A DNA stretch of 64,000 nt from Phycisphaerales bacterium UBA2421 (GCA_002343075.1 DDRH01000022.1:1-64000), one strand, 5' to 3'. Counted from the stretch's first letter, positions 41,978-50,879 are shown. Program-made: numbers and translations. The notes: generated by a model not told the origin, from the sequence alone.

Positions 41978-42016
41978 CTGCTAACGCAGCGAACGCGCAC
42001 ATTTGGATAGATCATC

Positions 42017-42046
42017 GCCCGGAGCTTTACCGTTCCGGGCTTTTTT
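42017..42046 (+). terminator. Intrinsic terminator after the PEP-CTERM gene
   Basis: GCCCGGA (42017-42023) pairs with TCCGGGC (42034-42040) around a 10-base loop and is followed directly by six T (42041-42046), 40 bases after the stop codon. Confidence 0.88.
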
Positions 42047-42212
42047 CTGCGCTGCGGGCAGTGTCGGCAGCGAAGCACCAGCCATCAATCTCTCGATGGC
42101 GAAGAAATGGGACACCGGATGCAGCACCGGGCGTCAGGGGTTCGCCGGTGCCAACGAGCGGAATGCGGAATCGTGTTCTGTCGAGTGGAGATGGTGAGAG
42201 GGCGTCGGTCGC

Positions 42213-43454
42213 CTAGGCCGGGACGGCCTGCGATTCGCCGGATTCGGTTGCCTGCCGGATGAGGTCGTTGGTGCGGAAGTCGATCGTTTCGCTGGGGCCG
42301 GCCCAGGACACATGTCGCATCTCGCTGGGCAGCAATTCGCGGTTGTAGCATTCGGTGAGAGTGTCTTGCAGTTCGTGGACAACGACCATCTGGTCGTCAT
42401 CCGACCTCGCCGGGCCTCGGAGGCTCTCAGGAAATTCGTGAATCGTCGCCCGCTGGGCTGCAACCGAACACATGGTGTGTGGGATGGCCGTCTTCACCGT
42501 GCAAGGCAGCGGCCGGCCCGTGTGGACCGCCTCGACGGCGTGCCAGATTTTCTCGTTCCGATCGAGGTTGGGATTGCCGTAATTCTTCACAGTACCGTCA
42601 CGGAACTGGGCAACGAAGGTGCCGCTGCCGAGGAAATCGTAGGTGACTGTAGCATTTTCAAATTCTAGTGAGGTTTTCGGGCCGATGCGCTCTGCAACTG
42701 AGTGCGTGGCATAGAACAAGACTTCGGTGCCGGCGCCGGTGGTGATTCGAAGGAACGCGGTATCGTAGTTTTCGATCGCGTTCGCCCGATAAAGCTCAGC
42801 CTGCACCGCTGCCGGGGTGACAGCGGTTTCGCGGGTCTCGCCGAGCAGATAGAGCATGTTGTGGAGATAGTGTGCAGCGGCGTTGTTGACGGGGCTGTCG
42901 ATCACATCTTCCCCGCCTGCGGTGCGGATTTTTCCGGCCCAGTCATTTCGGGCAAAGTAGCTATATCCGCGAGGAAACGACACCAGCGACTTCATTTTTA
43001 CCGGTTTGCCGAGCAACCCGGCCATGATGTCATGCTTCAAGTCTTGAATGGGCTTACAGTACGACCATTGGTAGCCAATGCCGATGAATCCTTTGAATGC
43101 CCGTTCACAGGCGAGCAGCCGCTGCGCGTCGCGCCAACTGCCCGCGAGGGGCTTTTCGCACATTACGCTAGCACCACGATTGGCGGCTAGGCATGCATGT
43201 GGGGCATGCAGGTGAATCGGCGTGGCGATCATGAGCAACTCGACCGGCACCGCAGCGAGCAGATTGGGCAGATTGTCGTGCACGGCAATACGCCGCGCCT
43301 GCAGCTCATCGAGCCTGATGCAGCGGTTGGGCGCGCGGTCGGCCACGCCCACGAAATTGACAGCCGCAGCACGGGGGTCAAACAGCAGCGAGTCGAGGTA
43401 TTGCTCTCCGTATCCGCTGATACCGACCAAGGCGACGTTGATCTTCCGACTCAT
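42213..43454 (-). CDS. Gfo/Idh/MocA family oxidoreductase (second copy type)
   Basis: The 413-residue protein has the nucleotide-binding start INVALVGISGYGEQYLDSLL, then LLMIATPIHLHAPHACLAAN and SVMCEKPLAGSWRDAQRLL with the catalytic E-K-P. The C-terminal domain has GGEDVIDSPVNNAAAHYLHN, with the usual Asp and His, although the spacing differs from the copy at 2252. The last 60 residues (DDDQMVVVHELQDTLTECYN onwards) are an extension typical of planctomycete members. It probably oxidises a sugar or uronate in this pectin-type locus. AGGAGAG sits about ten bases before the ATG. It lies just downstream of the prepilin-type gene on the same strand and may share its transcript. Confidence 0.82.
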   Translation of the reverse strand: MSRKINVALVGISGYGEQYLDSLLFDPRAAAVNFVGVADRAPNRCIRLDELQARRIAVHDNLPNLLAAVPVELLMIATPIHLHAPHACLAANRGASVMCEKPLAGSWRDAQRLLACERAFKGFIGIGYQWSYCKPIQDLKHDIMAGLLGKPVKMKSLVSFPRGYSYFARNDWAGKIRTAGGEDVIDSPVNNAAAHYLHNMLYLLGETRETAVTPAAVQAELYRANAIENYDTAFLRITTGAGTEVLFYATHSVAERIGPKTSLEFENATVTYDFLGSGTFVAQFRDGTVKNYGNPNLDRNEKIWHAVEAVHTGRPLPCTVKTAIPHTMCSVAAQRATIHEFPESLRGPARSDDDQMVVVHELQDTLTECYNRELLPSEMRHVSWAGPSETIDFRTNDLIRQATESGESQAVPA

Positions 43455-43501
43455 CAAGTACCCACTCTCCTGAAAGAGAGCTTGCAATCAGGTGAATGCG
43501 A

Positions 43502-44392
43502 CTAGAAATTGGGAAGCGGGCGACCGCGTTTCCACACATCGTCATCAGAGTTGGCGCGGTTGACGCTCGCAGGGTCGCGATGACCCGGATGCATAATCAT
43601 CCAGTCGCGCAGGTCCGTGTATTGTTCCGGCCAGCCGGTGGTGGGTGCCGCACCGAGGACGCGCGCCATGCCCTGCGGGCGAGTCCAGACCTTGATGGTG
43701 TAGACACTGCCGTCGTGAAATAGTGCATTCCCCCGGGTGCCCTTGCGGTGGGGGCTGCCGCCATACCCCTTTTTCCAGGTGATTTCGGCGAGGTTATCGA
43801 ATCGCTCGTCGTTGGTGAGCACTGGGTCGCCTGCATCGACTGCCAGAAGCACATTGTTGGGCACCTGTGACCACTTCTTAAACTTGTGGGCCGGCGACCA
43901 TGATGCATAACTTGGATCATTCGGGTTTTGACCTCGAATATTGCCCATATTGTCGTTGTAGGTGTAGTCGATTGTGAATGCGTTGCCGGGAATCTTGGTA
44001 CGATTCAGCGAGGGACAATCGAGCATCTTGGCGATTCGGTCGAGAAGAGCGGTCTGGTCATTGCCCTTCATGCCAAGCGCCCTGCCGAGGGTCTGCGTGC
44101 CAGGCCACCAATATTCGGTGGTGGTCGATGACAGTGTGGTATCAAACGTGCTGTTCGATGCCTGGCCTGGCATGCAGTAGCCATTAAACGTCGTGCTATA
44201 GAGCACAAATGCGTTATGCAACTGCCGGAGGTTCGACATGCAATTGACCGTGTTGGCCGAATCGCGAGCCTTGCCAAGCGTTGGTAGAAGAATCGAAATC
44301 AAAAGAGCAATGATTCCGATGACTACAAGCAATTCAACCAGCGTGAACGCCCGAAGCTGCGAACGAAACTGGGGACGAAAAGTGCTGTTCAT
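43502..44392 (-). CDS. Prepilin-type protein with DUF1559-like C-terminal part
   Basis: The 296-residue protein has a type IV prepilin leader: a basic head then [20 protein letters not shown] (cleavage before F, Glu at +5), followed by [20 protein letters not shown] and [19 protein letters not shown]. The C-terminal part has [15 protein letters not shown], matching the H/HDGSV motif of this planctomycete family. Such pseudopilins are processed by prepilin peptidase and may form secretion or adhesion fibres. The ATG at 44392 is preceded by GGAGG. It is divergent from the XylR-like regulator and co-directional with the Gfo/Idh oxidoreductase, so the three probably form one regulated locus. Confidence 0.85.
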   Translation of the reverse strand: MNSTFRPQFRSQLRAFTLVELLVVIGIIALLISILLPTLGKARDSANTVNCMSNLRQLHNAFVLYSTTFNGYCMPGQASNSTFDTTLSSTTTEYWWPGTQTLGRALGMKGNDQTALLDRIAKMLDCPSLNRTKIPGNAFTIDYTYNDNMGNIRGQNPNDPSYASWSPAHKFKKWSQVPNNVLLAVDAGDPVLTNDERFDNLAEITWKKGYGGSPHRKGTRGNALFHDGSVYTIKVWTRPQGMARVLGAAPTTGWPEQYTDLRDWMIMHPGHRDPASVNRANSDDDVWKRGRPLPNF

Positions 44393-44547
44393 CGTCCTGT
44401 CCTCCAAGGGTATGAGTTGAGCCGCGACCGCATGCAGGCTCGTTACCTTCGTTTCTCTCGATCCCCATTTCAGTATTCCGCCTGTCACTGAAATCGATCG
44501 TTTCTGTAAAAATAGCTGTGAACTTGCCTTTCGCAAGCATTTGTGGT

Positions 44548-44583
44548 TATGGTTTTGAACCTGAGTATTTAGGTTTTACACCG
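44548..44583. promoter_or_regulatory. Candidate operator: direct repeats with 21-base spacing
   Basis: Between the divergent prepilin-type and regulator genes, TTATGGTTTTGAACC (44548-44562) and TTTAGGTTTTACACC (44569-44583) match at 11 of 15 positions with starts 21 bases apart, two helical turns. This layout is usual for AraC/XylR-type binding sites, and the neighbour regulator has such a DNA-binding domain. Confidence 0.5.
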
Positions 44584-44641
44584 AAGCCAATGCCCTTGTT
44601 TGGCCCGATCTGAGTTTCCGGGCAGTGACGGAGGAGGTCTG

Positions 44642-45847
44642 ATGGCGCGACGCGAAAATCAATCAAAACAGAGGGAAAACGAGGTTGCTCATCATCCTTC
44701 TGTGAGGCAGGTTGCATTGGTTGTCGAGTCGGCAGTAGCGCCTCGGCGGATGATGCTCAACGGCGTCGCTCGCTATATCCAGGAGCACCAACCCTGGGCC
44801 GTATACCTCAAGCCCTTCGGCGTGGAGAAATCGTTGCCGGCCTGGCTGGCGGGCTGGCATGGCGACGGAATCATCGCTGCAGTGTCAGACTTAGACGTTG
44901 CACATGTGGCCAGCAGGGGGATTCCCATTGTTGACATCATGGGTGCGCAGCGGCACGAGGGTGTGCCCCTGGTGCACACCGATGACCACGCAGTGGGCAG
45001 GCTGGGGGCCGAGCACCTTGTGAGCAGGGGGTGTCGCAATCTCGCGTTTTGCGGCTATCCGGGCGCGTTCTGGTCGGCGGCCCGGCGGGAGGGGTTTCGA
45101 GATGTCGCTCTTGGGGCGCGGGTCAACTATTTCGACTACAGCCTCGAACAACCCGGCCCCGGCCGTGGCGGTCCAGAGGCATGGGAGCAGCAGCAATCGA
45201 GCATCGCCGCCTGGCTGCGCGACCTGCCGAAGCCCGTAGGGATCATGGCAACGCACGATCTTCTCGGTCAGCAATTGCTCGAGGCTTGCCTGCGGATGCG
45301 GATCAATGTGCCTGAGGCGGTGGCGATCGTGGGGGCGGACAACGACGAACCCATTTGCCGAATCTGTTCCCCGCCGCTGTCTAGCGTGATTATCAACGAC
45401 GCCCAGCGCGGCTACGACGCCGCGGCGCTGCTCGATCGGATGATGCGCGGCGAACCTGCCCCGACCGAAACCATCTATATCCAGCCGGTGGGCGTTGAAT
45501 CGCGCGCGTCAAGCGACGTGATGGCGATTGAAGATGAAGGAATTGTGAAAGTGCTGCGATTTCTCCGCGAGCATGCATGCGACCGAATTGGCGTGGATGA
45601 CGTGACGCGCATCGTTCCGCTTTCGCGGAGCGTGCTCGAACGCCGTTTTAGAAAGCTGCTGGGTCGATCGATCAATAATGAGATTGTTCGATTGCGAATT
45701 GCCCGGGCTGTCGAGTTGCTTACGGATACAAGGCTCGAACTGAAAGTGATCGCTGCCCGCGCCGGGTTCGGATCACAAAGCTACATGAACGCGGTTTTTC
45801 AGGAGAAAGTGGGAAAGACTCCGGGTTCGTACCGCCGGCATGTGTAA
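44642..45847 (+). CDS. XylR-like transcriptional regulator (LacI-type ligand domain plus AraC-type HTH)
   Basis: The 401-residue protein has a central periplasmic-binding-protein-like sensor: VRQVALVVESAVAPRRMMLN, PIVDIMGAQRHEGVPLVHTD, DHAVGRLGAEHLVSRGCRNL and VAIVGADNDEPICRICSPPL, text typical of E. coli XylR and relatives. It has no N-terminal LacI HTH. The C-terminal part (about 300-401) has two AraC-type helix-turn-helices: VLRFLREHACDRIGVDDVTR and RLELKVIAARAGFGSQSYMN with FQEKVGKTPGSYRR. Such regulators bind a sugar and activate its degradation genes. GGAGGAGG precedes the ATG at 44642. It is divergent from the prepilin/Gfo-Idh pair, with a candidate operator between. Confidence 0.88.
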   Translation: MARRENQSKQRENEVAHHPSVRQVALVVESAVAPRRMMLNGVARYIQEHQPWAVYLKPFGVEKSLPAWLAGWHGDGIIAAVSDLDVAHVASRGIPIVDIMGAQRHEGVPLVHTDDHAVGRLGAEHLVSRGCRNLAFCGYPGAFWSAARREGFRDVALGARVNYFDYSLEQPGPGRGGPEAWEQQQSSIAAWLRDLPKPVGIMATHDLLGQQLLEACLRMRINVPEAVAIVGADNDEPICRICSPPLSSVIINDAQRGYDAAALLDRMMRGEPAPTETIYIQPVGVESRASSDVMAIEDEGIVKVLRFLREHACDRIGVDDVTRIVPLSRSVLERRFRKLLGRSINNEIVRLRIARAVELLTDTRLELKVIAARAGFGSQSYMNAVFQEKVGKTPGSYRRHV

Positions 45848-45871
45848 GTTCTTCCGCGGATGCCGACGCGA

Positions 45872-46651
45872 TCACGAATCGCGCAAGCCCCATCGTGGCT
45901 CGCGCTTTTCGTGAAACGCTGCAACGCCTTCCTTCAATTCGCCTTCGTGCCTGAACTCGAAGTGAAACTTGAGCGCCATCTGCAGGTCGTCGCGCACGCC
46001 GCGCACATGGATGTCGTCGAGCAGCTTTTTCGTGCGCGCCACTGCATTGGGCGCCGCGGCGATGACTTGTTTTGCATAGTCGTTCGCGGTCGGCATCAAC
46101 TGATCGACGCCGACTATGCGGTTGACCATCTGCAGCGACTGGGCCTGCTTTGCGTCGATGGTCAGACCCAGGACGATCAGCTCTCGCAGCGCGCGATCGG
46201 GCACCGTGCGGCGAAGCAGCGTCGTAATGAGCGCTGCGGTCAGCCCGCGTTTCACTTCGGGGAAGCCGATCTTGAGATCGTCGGTGGCGATGACGATATC
46301 GCTGGCAGCGATCAACCCCACACCGCCGCCGAACGCCGCGCCGTGGGCGGCGGCGATCGTGACGACCGGGCTGGTCGCCATGACTTCATACAGTTCCGCG
46401 AGCGCTGTTGCCGCCATTTCAGCATTGCCGGCCTGCGACATTTCATCCAAATCCAACCCCGCACAGAAACCCTTGCCTTCCCCGCGCAGAATGACCGCCC
46501 GGCGGCTTCTATCGCGCGAGGAGTCTGCGAAAGCCTGCGTCAATTCTGTGATGAGCTGCAGTGACAGTGCGTTTCTCTTCTCGGGCCGGTTCATTGAGAT
46601 GACAGCGACCGCGGGATTGGAGATGTCGGTTGTGATGACGGGGTTTGGCAT
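45872..46651 (-). CDS. Enoyl-CoA hydratase/isomerase (crotonase family)
   Basis: The 259-residue protein starts MPNPVITTDISNPAVAVISM then NRPEKRNALSLQLITELTQA. The oxyanion-hole segment is VILRGEGKGFCAGLDLDEMS and the active-site helix is AAAHGAAFGGGVGLIAASDI, followed by IGFPEVKRGLTAALITTLLR. These are crotonase signatures. A catalytic Glu pair is not obvious by eye, so the reaction could be hydration, isomerisation or a methylglutaconyl-CoA type step. Together with the AtuA-like and acyl-CoA synthetase neighbours a branched-chain or terpenoid acid catabolic role is possible. The chosen start is the conventional one; longer frames upstream lack family similarity. Confidence 0.85.
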   Translation of the reverse strand: MPNPVITTDISNPAVAVISMNRPEKRNALSLQLITELTQAFADSSRDRSRRAVILRGEGKGFCAGLDLDEMSQAGNAEMAATALAELYEVMATSPVVTIAAAHGAAFGGGVGLIAASDIVIATDDLKIGFPEVKRGLTAALITTLLRRTVPDRALRELIVLGLTIDAKQAQSLQMVNRIVGVDQLMPTANDYAKQVIAAAPNAVARTKKLLDDIHVRGVRDDLQMALKFHFEFRHEGELKEGVAAFHEKREPRWGLRDS

Positions 46652-46773
46652 GTGCTGACCTTGTGAGACTCGGAATCGGAAGTGATGTGTGTCAGATGTT
46701 TTATCCTGAACGACAAAGCATGCCCCCAGCCAACTCGCGCAAACCCAGAGACTGGTACGAAGTATTGCCACTT

Positions 46774-46803
46774 CTCCCTCTCCTGGTGCTCCGGGAGGGG
46801 GAG
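46774..46803. repeat. GC-rich inverted repeat (CTCCCTCTCC / GGGAGGGGGAG)
   Basis: A 13-bp stem with two G-T pairs (46774-46786 with 46791-46803) around TGCT lies ten bases beyond the stop of the AtuA-C-like gene. It has the look of a dispersed planctomycete repeat and may act as a 3' end or terminator structure for the minus-strand gene, though it lacks a T-tract. Confidence 0.55.
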
Positions 46804-46812
46804 TGGAGCAGT

Positions 46813-47157
46813 TTAATCTGGTTTCATCTTCGCCAATTCCTGCGGGGCTTCAATCAACATCTCCAGCAGAGCCTGCCCCATCGCCTTGCCCTGGGCATCA
46901 ATCCGCAGCGAGACGCTCCCGCCGCCGTCGAGAACGTCGCTGAGGACAAAATTGAGCGCGAGCAGGTTGGGTAACTCGTACCGGACGGTCTTCGTCGGGC
47001 CGTAAGGTTTGAAAAACTCGTGCACCTTCTCCGCGGTGAGGTTCGCGACGAGAAAATCGTAGCCGGCCTGCGTGTGAGCGAGCAGGCCGATGTTTTCGCC
47101 ACTGCCTTTGTCACCGCTTCGGGCATAGGCGACTTCGCCGAGCCGGATCTGCTGCAT
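46813..47157 (-). CDS. AtuA-like ferredoxin-fold protein (stand-alone C-terminal type)
   Basis: The 114-residue protein reads IRLGEVAYARSGDKGSGENI then GLLAHTQAGYDFLVANLTAE and LPNLLALNFVLSDVLDGGGS. The ARSGDKG motif and LNFVL are typical of the small C-terminal domain of AtuA and related stand-alone proteins found beside acyl-CoA enzymes. AtuA belongs to acyclic terpene utilisation, and the exact chemistry of the domain is unknown. The large AtuA N-terminal domain (DUF1446) is not in the window. GGAGG stands about six bases before the ATG. It is co-directional with the crotonase and divergent from the acyl-CoA synthetase. Confidence 0.8.
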   Translation of the reverse strand: MQQIRLGEVAYARSGDKGSGENIGLLAHTQAGYDFLVANLTAEKVHEFFKPYGPTKTVRYELPNLLALNFVLSDVLDGGGSVSLRIDAQGKAMGQALLEMLIEAPQELAKMKPD

Positions 47158-47272
47158 AAGGTCCTCCACTACAATAAGTTAACGTAGATCGGGCGAGATG
47201 AAAGTGCCGATTTTCAAAACTATATTGATCTGCGTTAATCTCTCGTTTCACCCTTCCCGCGGAGAGTAGACT

Positions 47273-49186
47273 ATGGATCATTTCGACTTCGGCGGCGAGA
47301 TCGCCTGGCAGCCCGACGCCGCGACCATCGCCGCGGCCAATGTCACAGCGTTTATGAAGCGTCACGGTATCGGTTCGTACGACGAATTGATGAGCCGCAG
47401 CACCGCGGACGTCGGCTGGTTTTGGAGCGCCGTCATCGGAGATATGGGATTCGTCTTCGATGCGCCCTACAAGACGATCCTGGACGCGTCGCAAGGCATC
47501 GAGTGGCCGAAATGGTGTGTCGGCGGTCGGATGAATGTCGTTAAGTCGTTGCTGCATCGGTGGATGCATACAACAACCGAGACCAAACGCGCCATTATCG
47601 CCGTTCACGACGACGGCAGTTGTGACTCGCGAACGTACATTGGCCTTAGAGATGAAGTCCAGAGAGTGGCAGCGGCGCTGGTTGCGCGCGGGTTCAGGCC
47701 GGGCGATGTGATCGGCGTCTACCTCCCCATGAACGCCGACTGCGTGGTGTCGATGCTCGCGGTTATCTACATCGGCGCGATCTTCCTTCCTCTGTTCAGC
47801 GGTTATGGCGCCGGGGCGATTATCACGCGATTGGCCGACTCAAACGCAAAAGCCGTCATTACCTGCAATGGTGTGCACCGGCGGGGGAAATTTGTGGCGA
47901 TGCGCACTATTGTCGATGAGGTCGGCGCCTCGCTTGCCGCGAGTGGCCGGCGAGTTGACGTCCTCGATTACGCGGCGCTCGTCACAGCCGGGCAGAGTCC
48001 TCCGGTCGAGACGTATATTGCGAATGCTGAAGAAACAATGATGCTGATCTACACTTCGGGCACGACCGGCAAACCCAAGGGCGCGGTTCACACGCACTGC
48101 GGCTTCCCGATCAAGGCCGCAGCCGATGCGTGGCTTGGGCTGGACTTAAAGCCTGATGAGACTATCTGGTGGATGACCGACATGGGCTGGATGATGGGAC
48201 CGTGGCTGGTGTTTAGCGCACTGAGCGTTGGCTGCACGATGGTGACCTACGACGGCGGGCCGGACTACCCGGATGTGGGTCGGCTTTGGGAGATCGCCGC
48301 GAAGTATGAAGTTACCACGCTGGGTGTTTCACCTACGCTCATTCGCAGCCTGCTCGTGCACGGCGAAGCGCCCGTGCGCAAACAAGACCTTACTAAGCTG
48401 AGAAAGTTCGCCAGTACGGGCGAGCCGTGGAACCCGGAACCGTGGAAGTGGCTGTTTAATGTCGTGGGTGAACGGAGGCGGCCGATCATTAACTACTCCG
48501 GCGGGACGGAAATCTCCGGTGGGATATTGATGGGCAGCGTCGTTCACCCCAGCGCGCCTTGCAGCTTTGCAGGTCCGCTGCCGGGAATGGCTGTTGATGT
48601 CGTTGACGAGAGCGGCAGGAGCGTCCGCGGGAAGGTGGGCGAGCTTGTGATCAGAAAGCCGTGGATCGGCCAGACCCGCGGTTTCTTGAACGACCGCCAG
48701 CGCTACCTCGACACCTATTGGAGCAAGTTGCCGGGCACGTGGGTACACGGCGACTTCGCTGCAGTCGATGACAACGGCCAGTGGTACATCCTTGGCCGCA
48801 GCGATGACACGATCAAAGTAGCCGGCAAACGCCTCGGGCCTGCGGAGATCGAATCGATCCTTGTTGCGCACGAAAAGGTAAAAGAAGCCGCGGTCATCGG
48901 TGTCCCCGATGAGATCAAAGGCCAGGCGATTGTGTGCTTTGTCGTCTGCAAAGCTCCAGTAGATGAGTGCGCGTCGCTGATTGACGAACTCAAGGGGTGC
49001 ATCATCGCCGAGCAGGGCAAGCCGCTCGCGCCTAAGGAAATCCGCTTCGTCCGCGACTTGCCCAAAACCCGCAACGCCAAGGTAATGCGCCGGGTGATTC
49101 GCGCCGCGTACCTCGGCCAGGACCCCGGCGACCTGAGCAGCCTTGAAAACCCGACGGCGGTGGAGGGATTACGGGCAAAATTTTAG
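47273..49186 (+). CDS. Acyl-CoA synthetase (acetyl/propionyl-CoA synthetase-like AMP-forming)
   Basis: The 637-residue protein has an N-terminal ACAS-type segment and the P-loop LIYTSGTTGKPKGAVHTHCG (about 258-277). Further motifs are WWMTDMGWMMGPW, the adenine pocket INYSGGTEISGG, the hinge WYILGRSDDTIKVAGKRLGP and the C-terminal PKTRNAKVMRR with the catalytic Lys that is often controlled by acetylation. It activates a short or medium carboxylic acid to its CoA thioester via an acyl-adenylate. The layout resembles acetoacetyl- or acetyl-CoA synthetases of this AtuA-linked context. The initiating ATG is at the 5' end of the conventional family alignment. It is divergent from the AtuA-C-like gene and likely works with it. 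Confidence 0.88.
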   Translation: MDHFDFGGEIAWQPDAATIAAANVTAFMKRHGIGSYDELMSRSTADVGWFWSAVIGDMGFVFDAPYKTILDASQGIEWPKWCVGGRMNVVKSLLHRWMHTTTETKRAIIAVHDDGSCDSRTYIGLRDEVQRVAAALVARGFRPGDVIGVYLPMNADCVVSMLAVIYIGAIFLPLFSGYGAGAIITRLADSNAKAVITCNGVHRRGKFVAMRTIVDEVGASLAASGRRVDVLDYAALVTAGQSPPVETYIANAEETMMLIYTSGTTGKPKGAVHTHCGFPIKAAADAWLGLDLKPDETIWWMTDMGWMMGPWLVFSALSVGCTMVTYDGGPDYPDVGRLWEIAAKYEVTTLGVSPTLIRSLLVHGEAPVRKQDLTKLRKFASTGEPWNPEPWKWLFNVVGERRRPIINYSGGTEISGGILMGSVVHPSAPCSFAGPLPGMAVDVVDESGRSVRGKVGELVIRKPWIGQTRGFLNDRQRYLDTYWSKLPGTWVHGDFAAVDDNGQWYILGRSDDTIKVAGKRLGPAEIESILVAHEKVKEAAVIGVPDEIKGQAIVCFVVCKAPVDECASLIDELKGCIIAEQGKPLAPKEIRFVRDLPKTRNAKVMRRVIRAAYLGQDPGDLSSLENPTAVEGLRAKF

Positions 49187-49252
49187 GGTTTTGCAACTCC
49201 AGCATTGAGTTCTTACGTAGCTTCCCGCGCGGCAGGAAAGTACGTTCTGATA

Positions 49253-49447
49253 ATGAGTGCGTGGTTGCTAAACCTCGGCAGGGATAAGTATGTCATCGTG
49301 CCGAAAGAGGATCACGACCAACTCGAGACGTTGGCTCGTCGACAAGTACGGGAGGACGCCGCCGATTCGGCCATAGCCCGGCGTCGCAATGCAAAGGGAT
49401 CAAGCAAGCCGTATGGCGAGCTTCGGAAGCAACTGGGGCTGGAGTGA
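49253..49447 (+). CDS. Antitoxin of a RelE/ParE-type pair
   Basis: The 64-residue protein contains KYVIVPKEDHDQLETLARRQ, a prevent-host-death-like start (YxIVPKEDYxxL), followed by an acidic/basic tail SAIARRRNAKGSSKPYGELR. Such small proteins precede ParE/RelE toxins. Its TGA overlaps the GTG of the toxin frame (GTGA). An in-frame TTG at 49205 would add 16 residues; the ATG is preferred. The antitoxin frame is intact while the toxin is frameshifted. Confidence 0.7.
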   Translation: MSAWLLNLGRDKYVIVPKEDHDQLETLARRQVREDAADSAIARRRNAKGSSKPYGELRKQLGLE

Positions 49448-49708
49448 CCTACCAGGTTCGATTTCGTCCCGGTGTTGATCGCGACATGCGCCGCTTGCCA
49501 GAGCATGTGCTCCGCACGGTCGATTTGGCAATTTTGAAGTTGGCTACCCACCCACGGTTGCCGGCCGCGGTCAAGCTGACCAGGCATCAACACCTTTGGT
49601 GTGGTGCGAATCGGTGAGTCTCGAAGCCTCTACGAAGTAAACGACGCGACCCTTATTGTGGAACGGATGTCCGTACTCCATCGCAAGGAAGCGTATCGCG
49701 GGTTGTGA
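49444..49708 (+). pseudogene. RelE/ParE-family toxin, inactivated by a +1 frameshift
   Basis: From GTG 49444 the frame reads VTYQVRFRPGVDRDMRRLP then VKLTRHQHLWCGANR and stops at a TGA. In the next frame, right after KLT, the text continues GINTFGVVRIGESRSLYEVN then ATLIVERMSVLHRKEAYRG and stops at TGA 49706-49708. Joined, it gives a normal RelE/ParE toxin of about 87 residues. The shift is explained by one extra base, most simply the A at 49582. The C-terminal catalytic and RNA-binding part is lost in the present frame. Confidence 0.8.
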
Positions 49709-49780
49709 TGCAAACTGGCGATGAAGGTCAATCGGCACTTACTGATTTGTCGATACGTCATCGCTGGAAGATTCAGTTAA

Positions 49781-50704
49781 CTAAACCCCCGCCTCCAAAA
49801 AGCTCTTCAGATCCGCCTCACTGATCGCCGGTTCGCATGGGGCGAGATTTTCGAGTTTACCGGCTTTGATCCACTGCTCTAGCTGATGCGTCAGCTCGTA
49901 CAAGTGATCAAAACTGTCGACGATGAACAGCAGCGGTTGGTAGTGGTCGATTTCGAAGCTTTGGTTGATGACCCATTCCAGTTGCATGGGGTACCGCTGC
50001 ACTTCGGGTGCGGTGACGCAGTGTTCGATTTCGCCGTAGCTGCTGAGCAGGCCGCTGCCGTAGACTTTCAGGTTCTTTGATCCGGGTTTCTCTCGCATCA
50101 GGCCGAATTCGACGGTGAACCAGAAGAACCGCGCCATGCCGCGGATGATGCTCTCGACGTGGCGGAGCTGTTGTTGTTTGTCAGCAATACCCTGCACCAT
50201 CACCGCGGCCTCGCGAGCCACTTCGCCGAAGCGCACCAGCACATCGGCGAAGCGTTTGTCGGTGTGCATGGGCACATGGCCGGCGACGTCGTGGAAAATG
50301 TCGGGTTCGGGGAGATAATCCAGCAACTTGCCGTCGCGAATGGTGATTGTCGTGGGAAAAGCGCGCGTGCGCAAGCAATCGAAAAACACATACGCTGGCA
50401 CGTAACCCGCGACCGCTTTGGCGGAAAAACCGCTCAGGGGGCAGAGAAATCGGTTGATGTCTTCCAGCCGGGGGACTGCGTCAGGGTCGAGGGCCAGATT
50501 GTGAACGCCCTCTAGAAACTTCGGATGCGCATACTTCTCCCACCGCGGGCGCATGCGCGCGTACAGGCGACGCCAGGTGTCCTGGTTTTGCTCGTCGTAC
50601 AGCCCATACGGCTGCTCGATGTAAATGTTCCCTTCGGCGCGCTGTAGCTCTATAAAAGGGGCCTTGTTGGTGGTCAGGCCTGAGGCGACTTGAGTGGTCG
50701 GCAT
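49781..50704 (-). CDS. phhA: Phenylalanine 4-monooxygenase
   Basis: The 307-residue protein is a bacterial pterin-dependent phenylalanine hydroxylase. The iron site is clear: His 138 and His 143 in PDIFHDVAGHVPMHTD, and Glu 199 in FFWFTVEFGLM. The segment YVPAYVFFDCLRTRAFPTTI is also typical. It converts phenylalanine to tyrosine in the cytoplasm, using tetrahydropterin and O2. No pterin recycling gene is next to it, but a homogentisate dioxygenase lies 8 kb away, which together suggest aromatic amino acid breakdown. The start ATG is the natural one. Confidence 0.93.
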   Translation of the reverse strand: MPTTQVASGLTTNKAPFIELQRAEGNIYIEQPYGLYDEQNQDTWRRLYARMRPRWEKYAHPKFLEGVHNLALDPDAVPRLEDINRFLCPLSGFSAKAVAGYVPAYVFFDCLRTRAFPTTITIRDGKLLDYLPEPDIFHDVAGHVPMHTDKRFADVLVRFGEVAREAAVMVQGIADKQQQLRHVESIIRGMARFFWFTVEFGLMREKPGSKNLKVYGSGLLSSYGEIEHCVTAPEVQRYPMQLEWVINQSFEIDHYQPLLFIVDSFDHLYELTHQLEQWIKAGKLENLAPCEPAISEADLKSFLEAGV

Positions 50705-50879
50705 TGCGAGCGTCCTTTCATACGGCCGATGGTGCGGCCCATGGTCGAGCTAGCCCACCGAGCGGGTCGCGCCGGCGGGCGTAATGATCCGGTTACCGAA
50801 TTATATCAGCGAACGCGAGGTCTGCGAACGCCGCGGGCGTATGTCTGCAGAAAATCAAGCATTGAAGTCCGCCTGCCTG

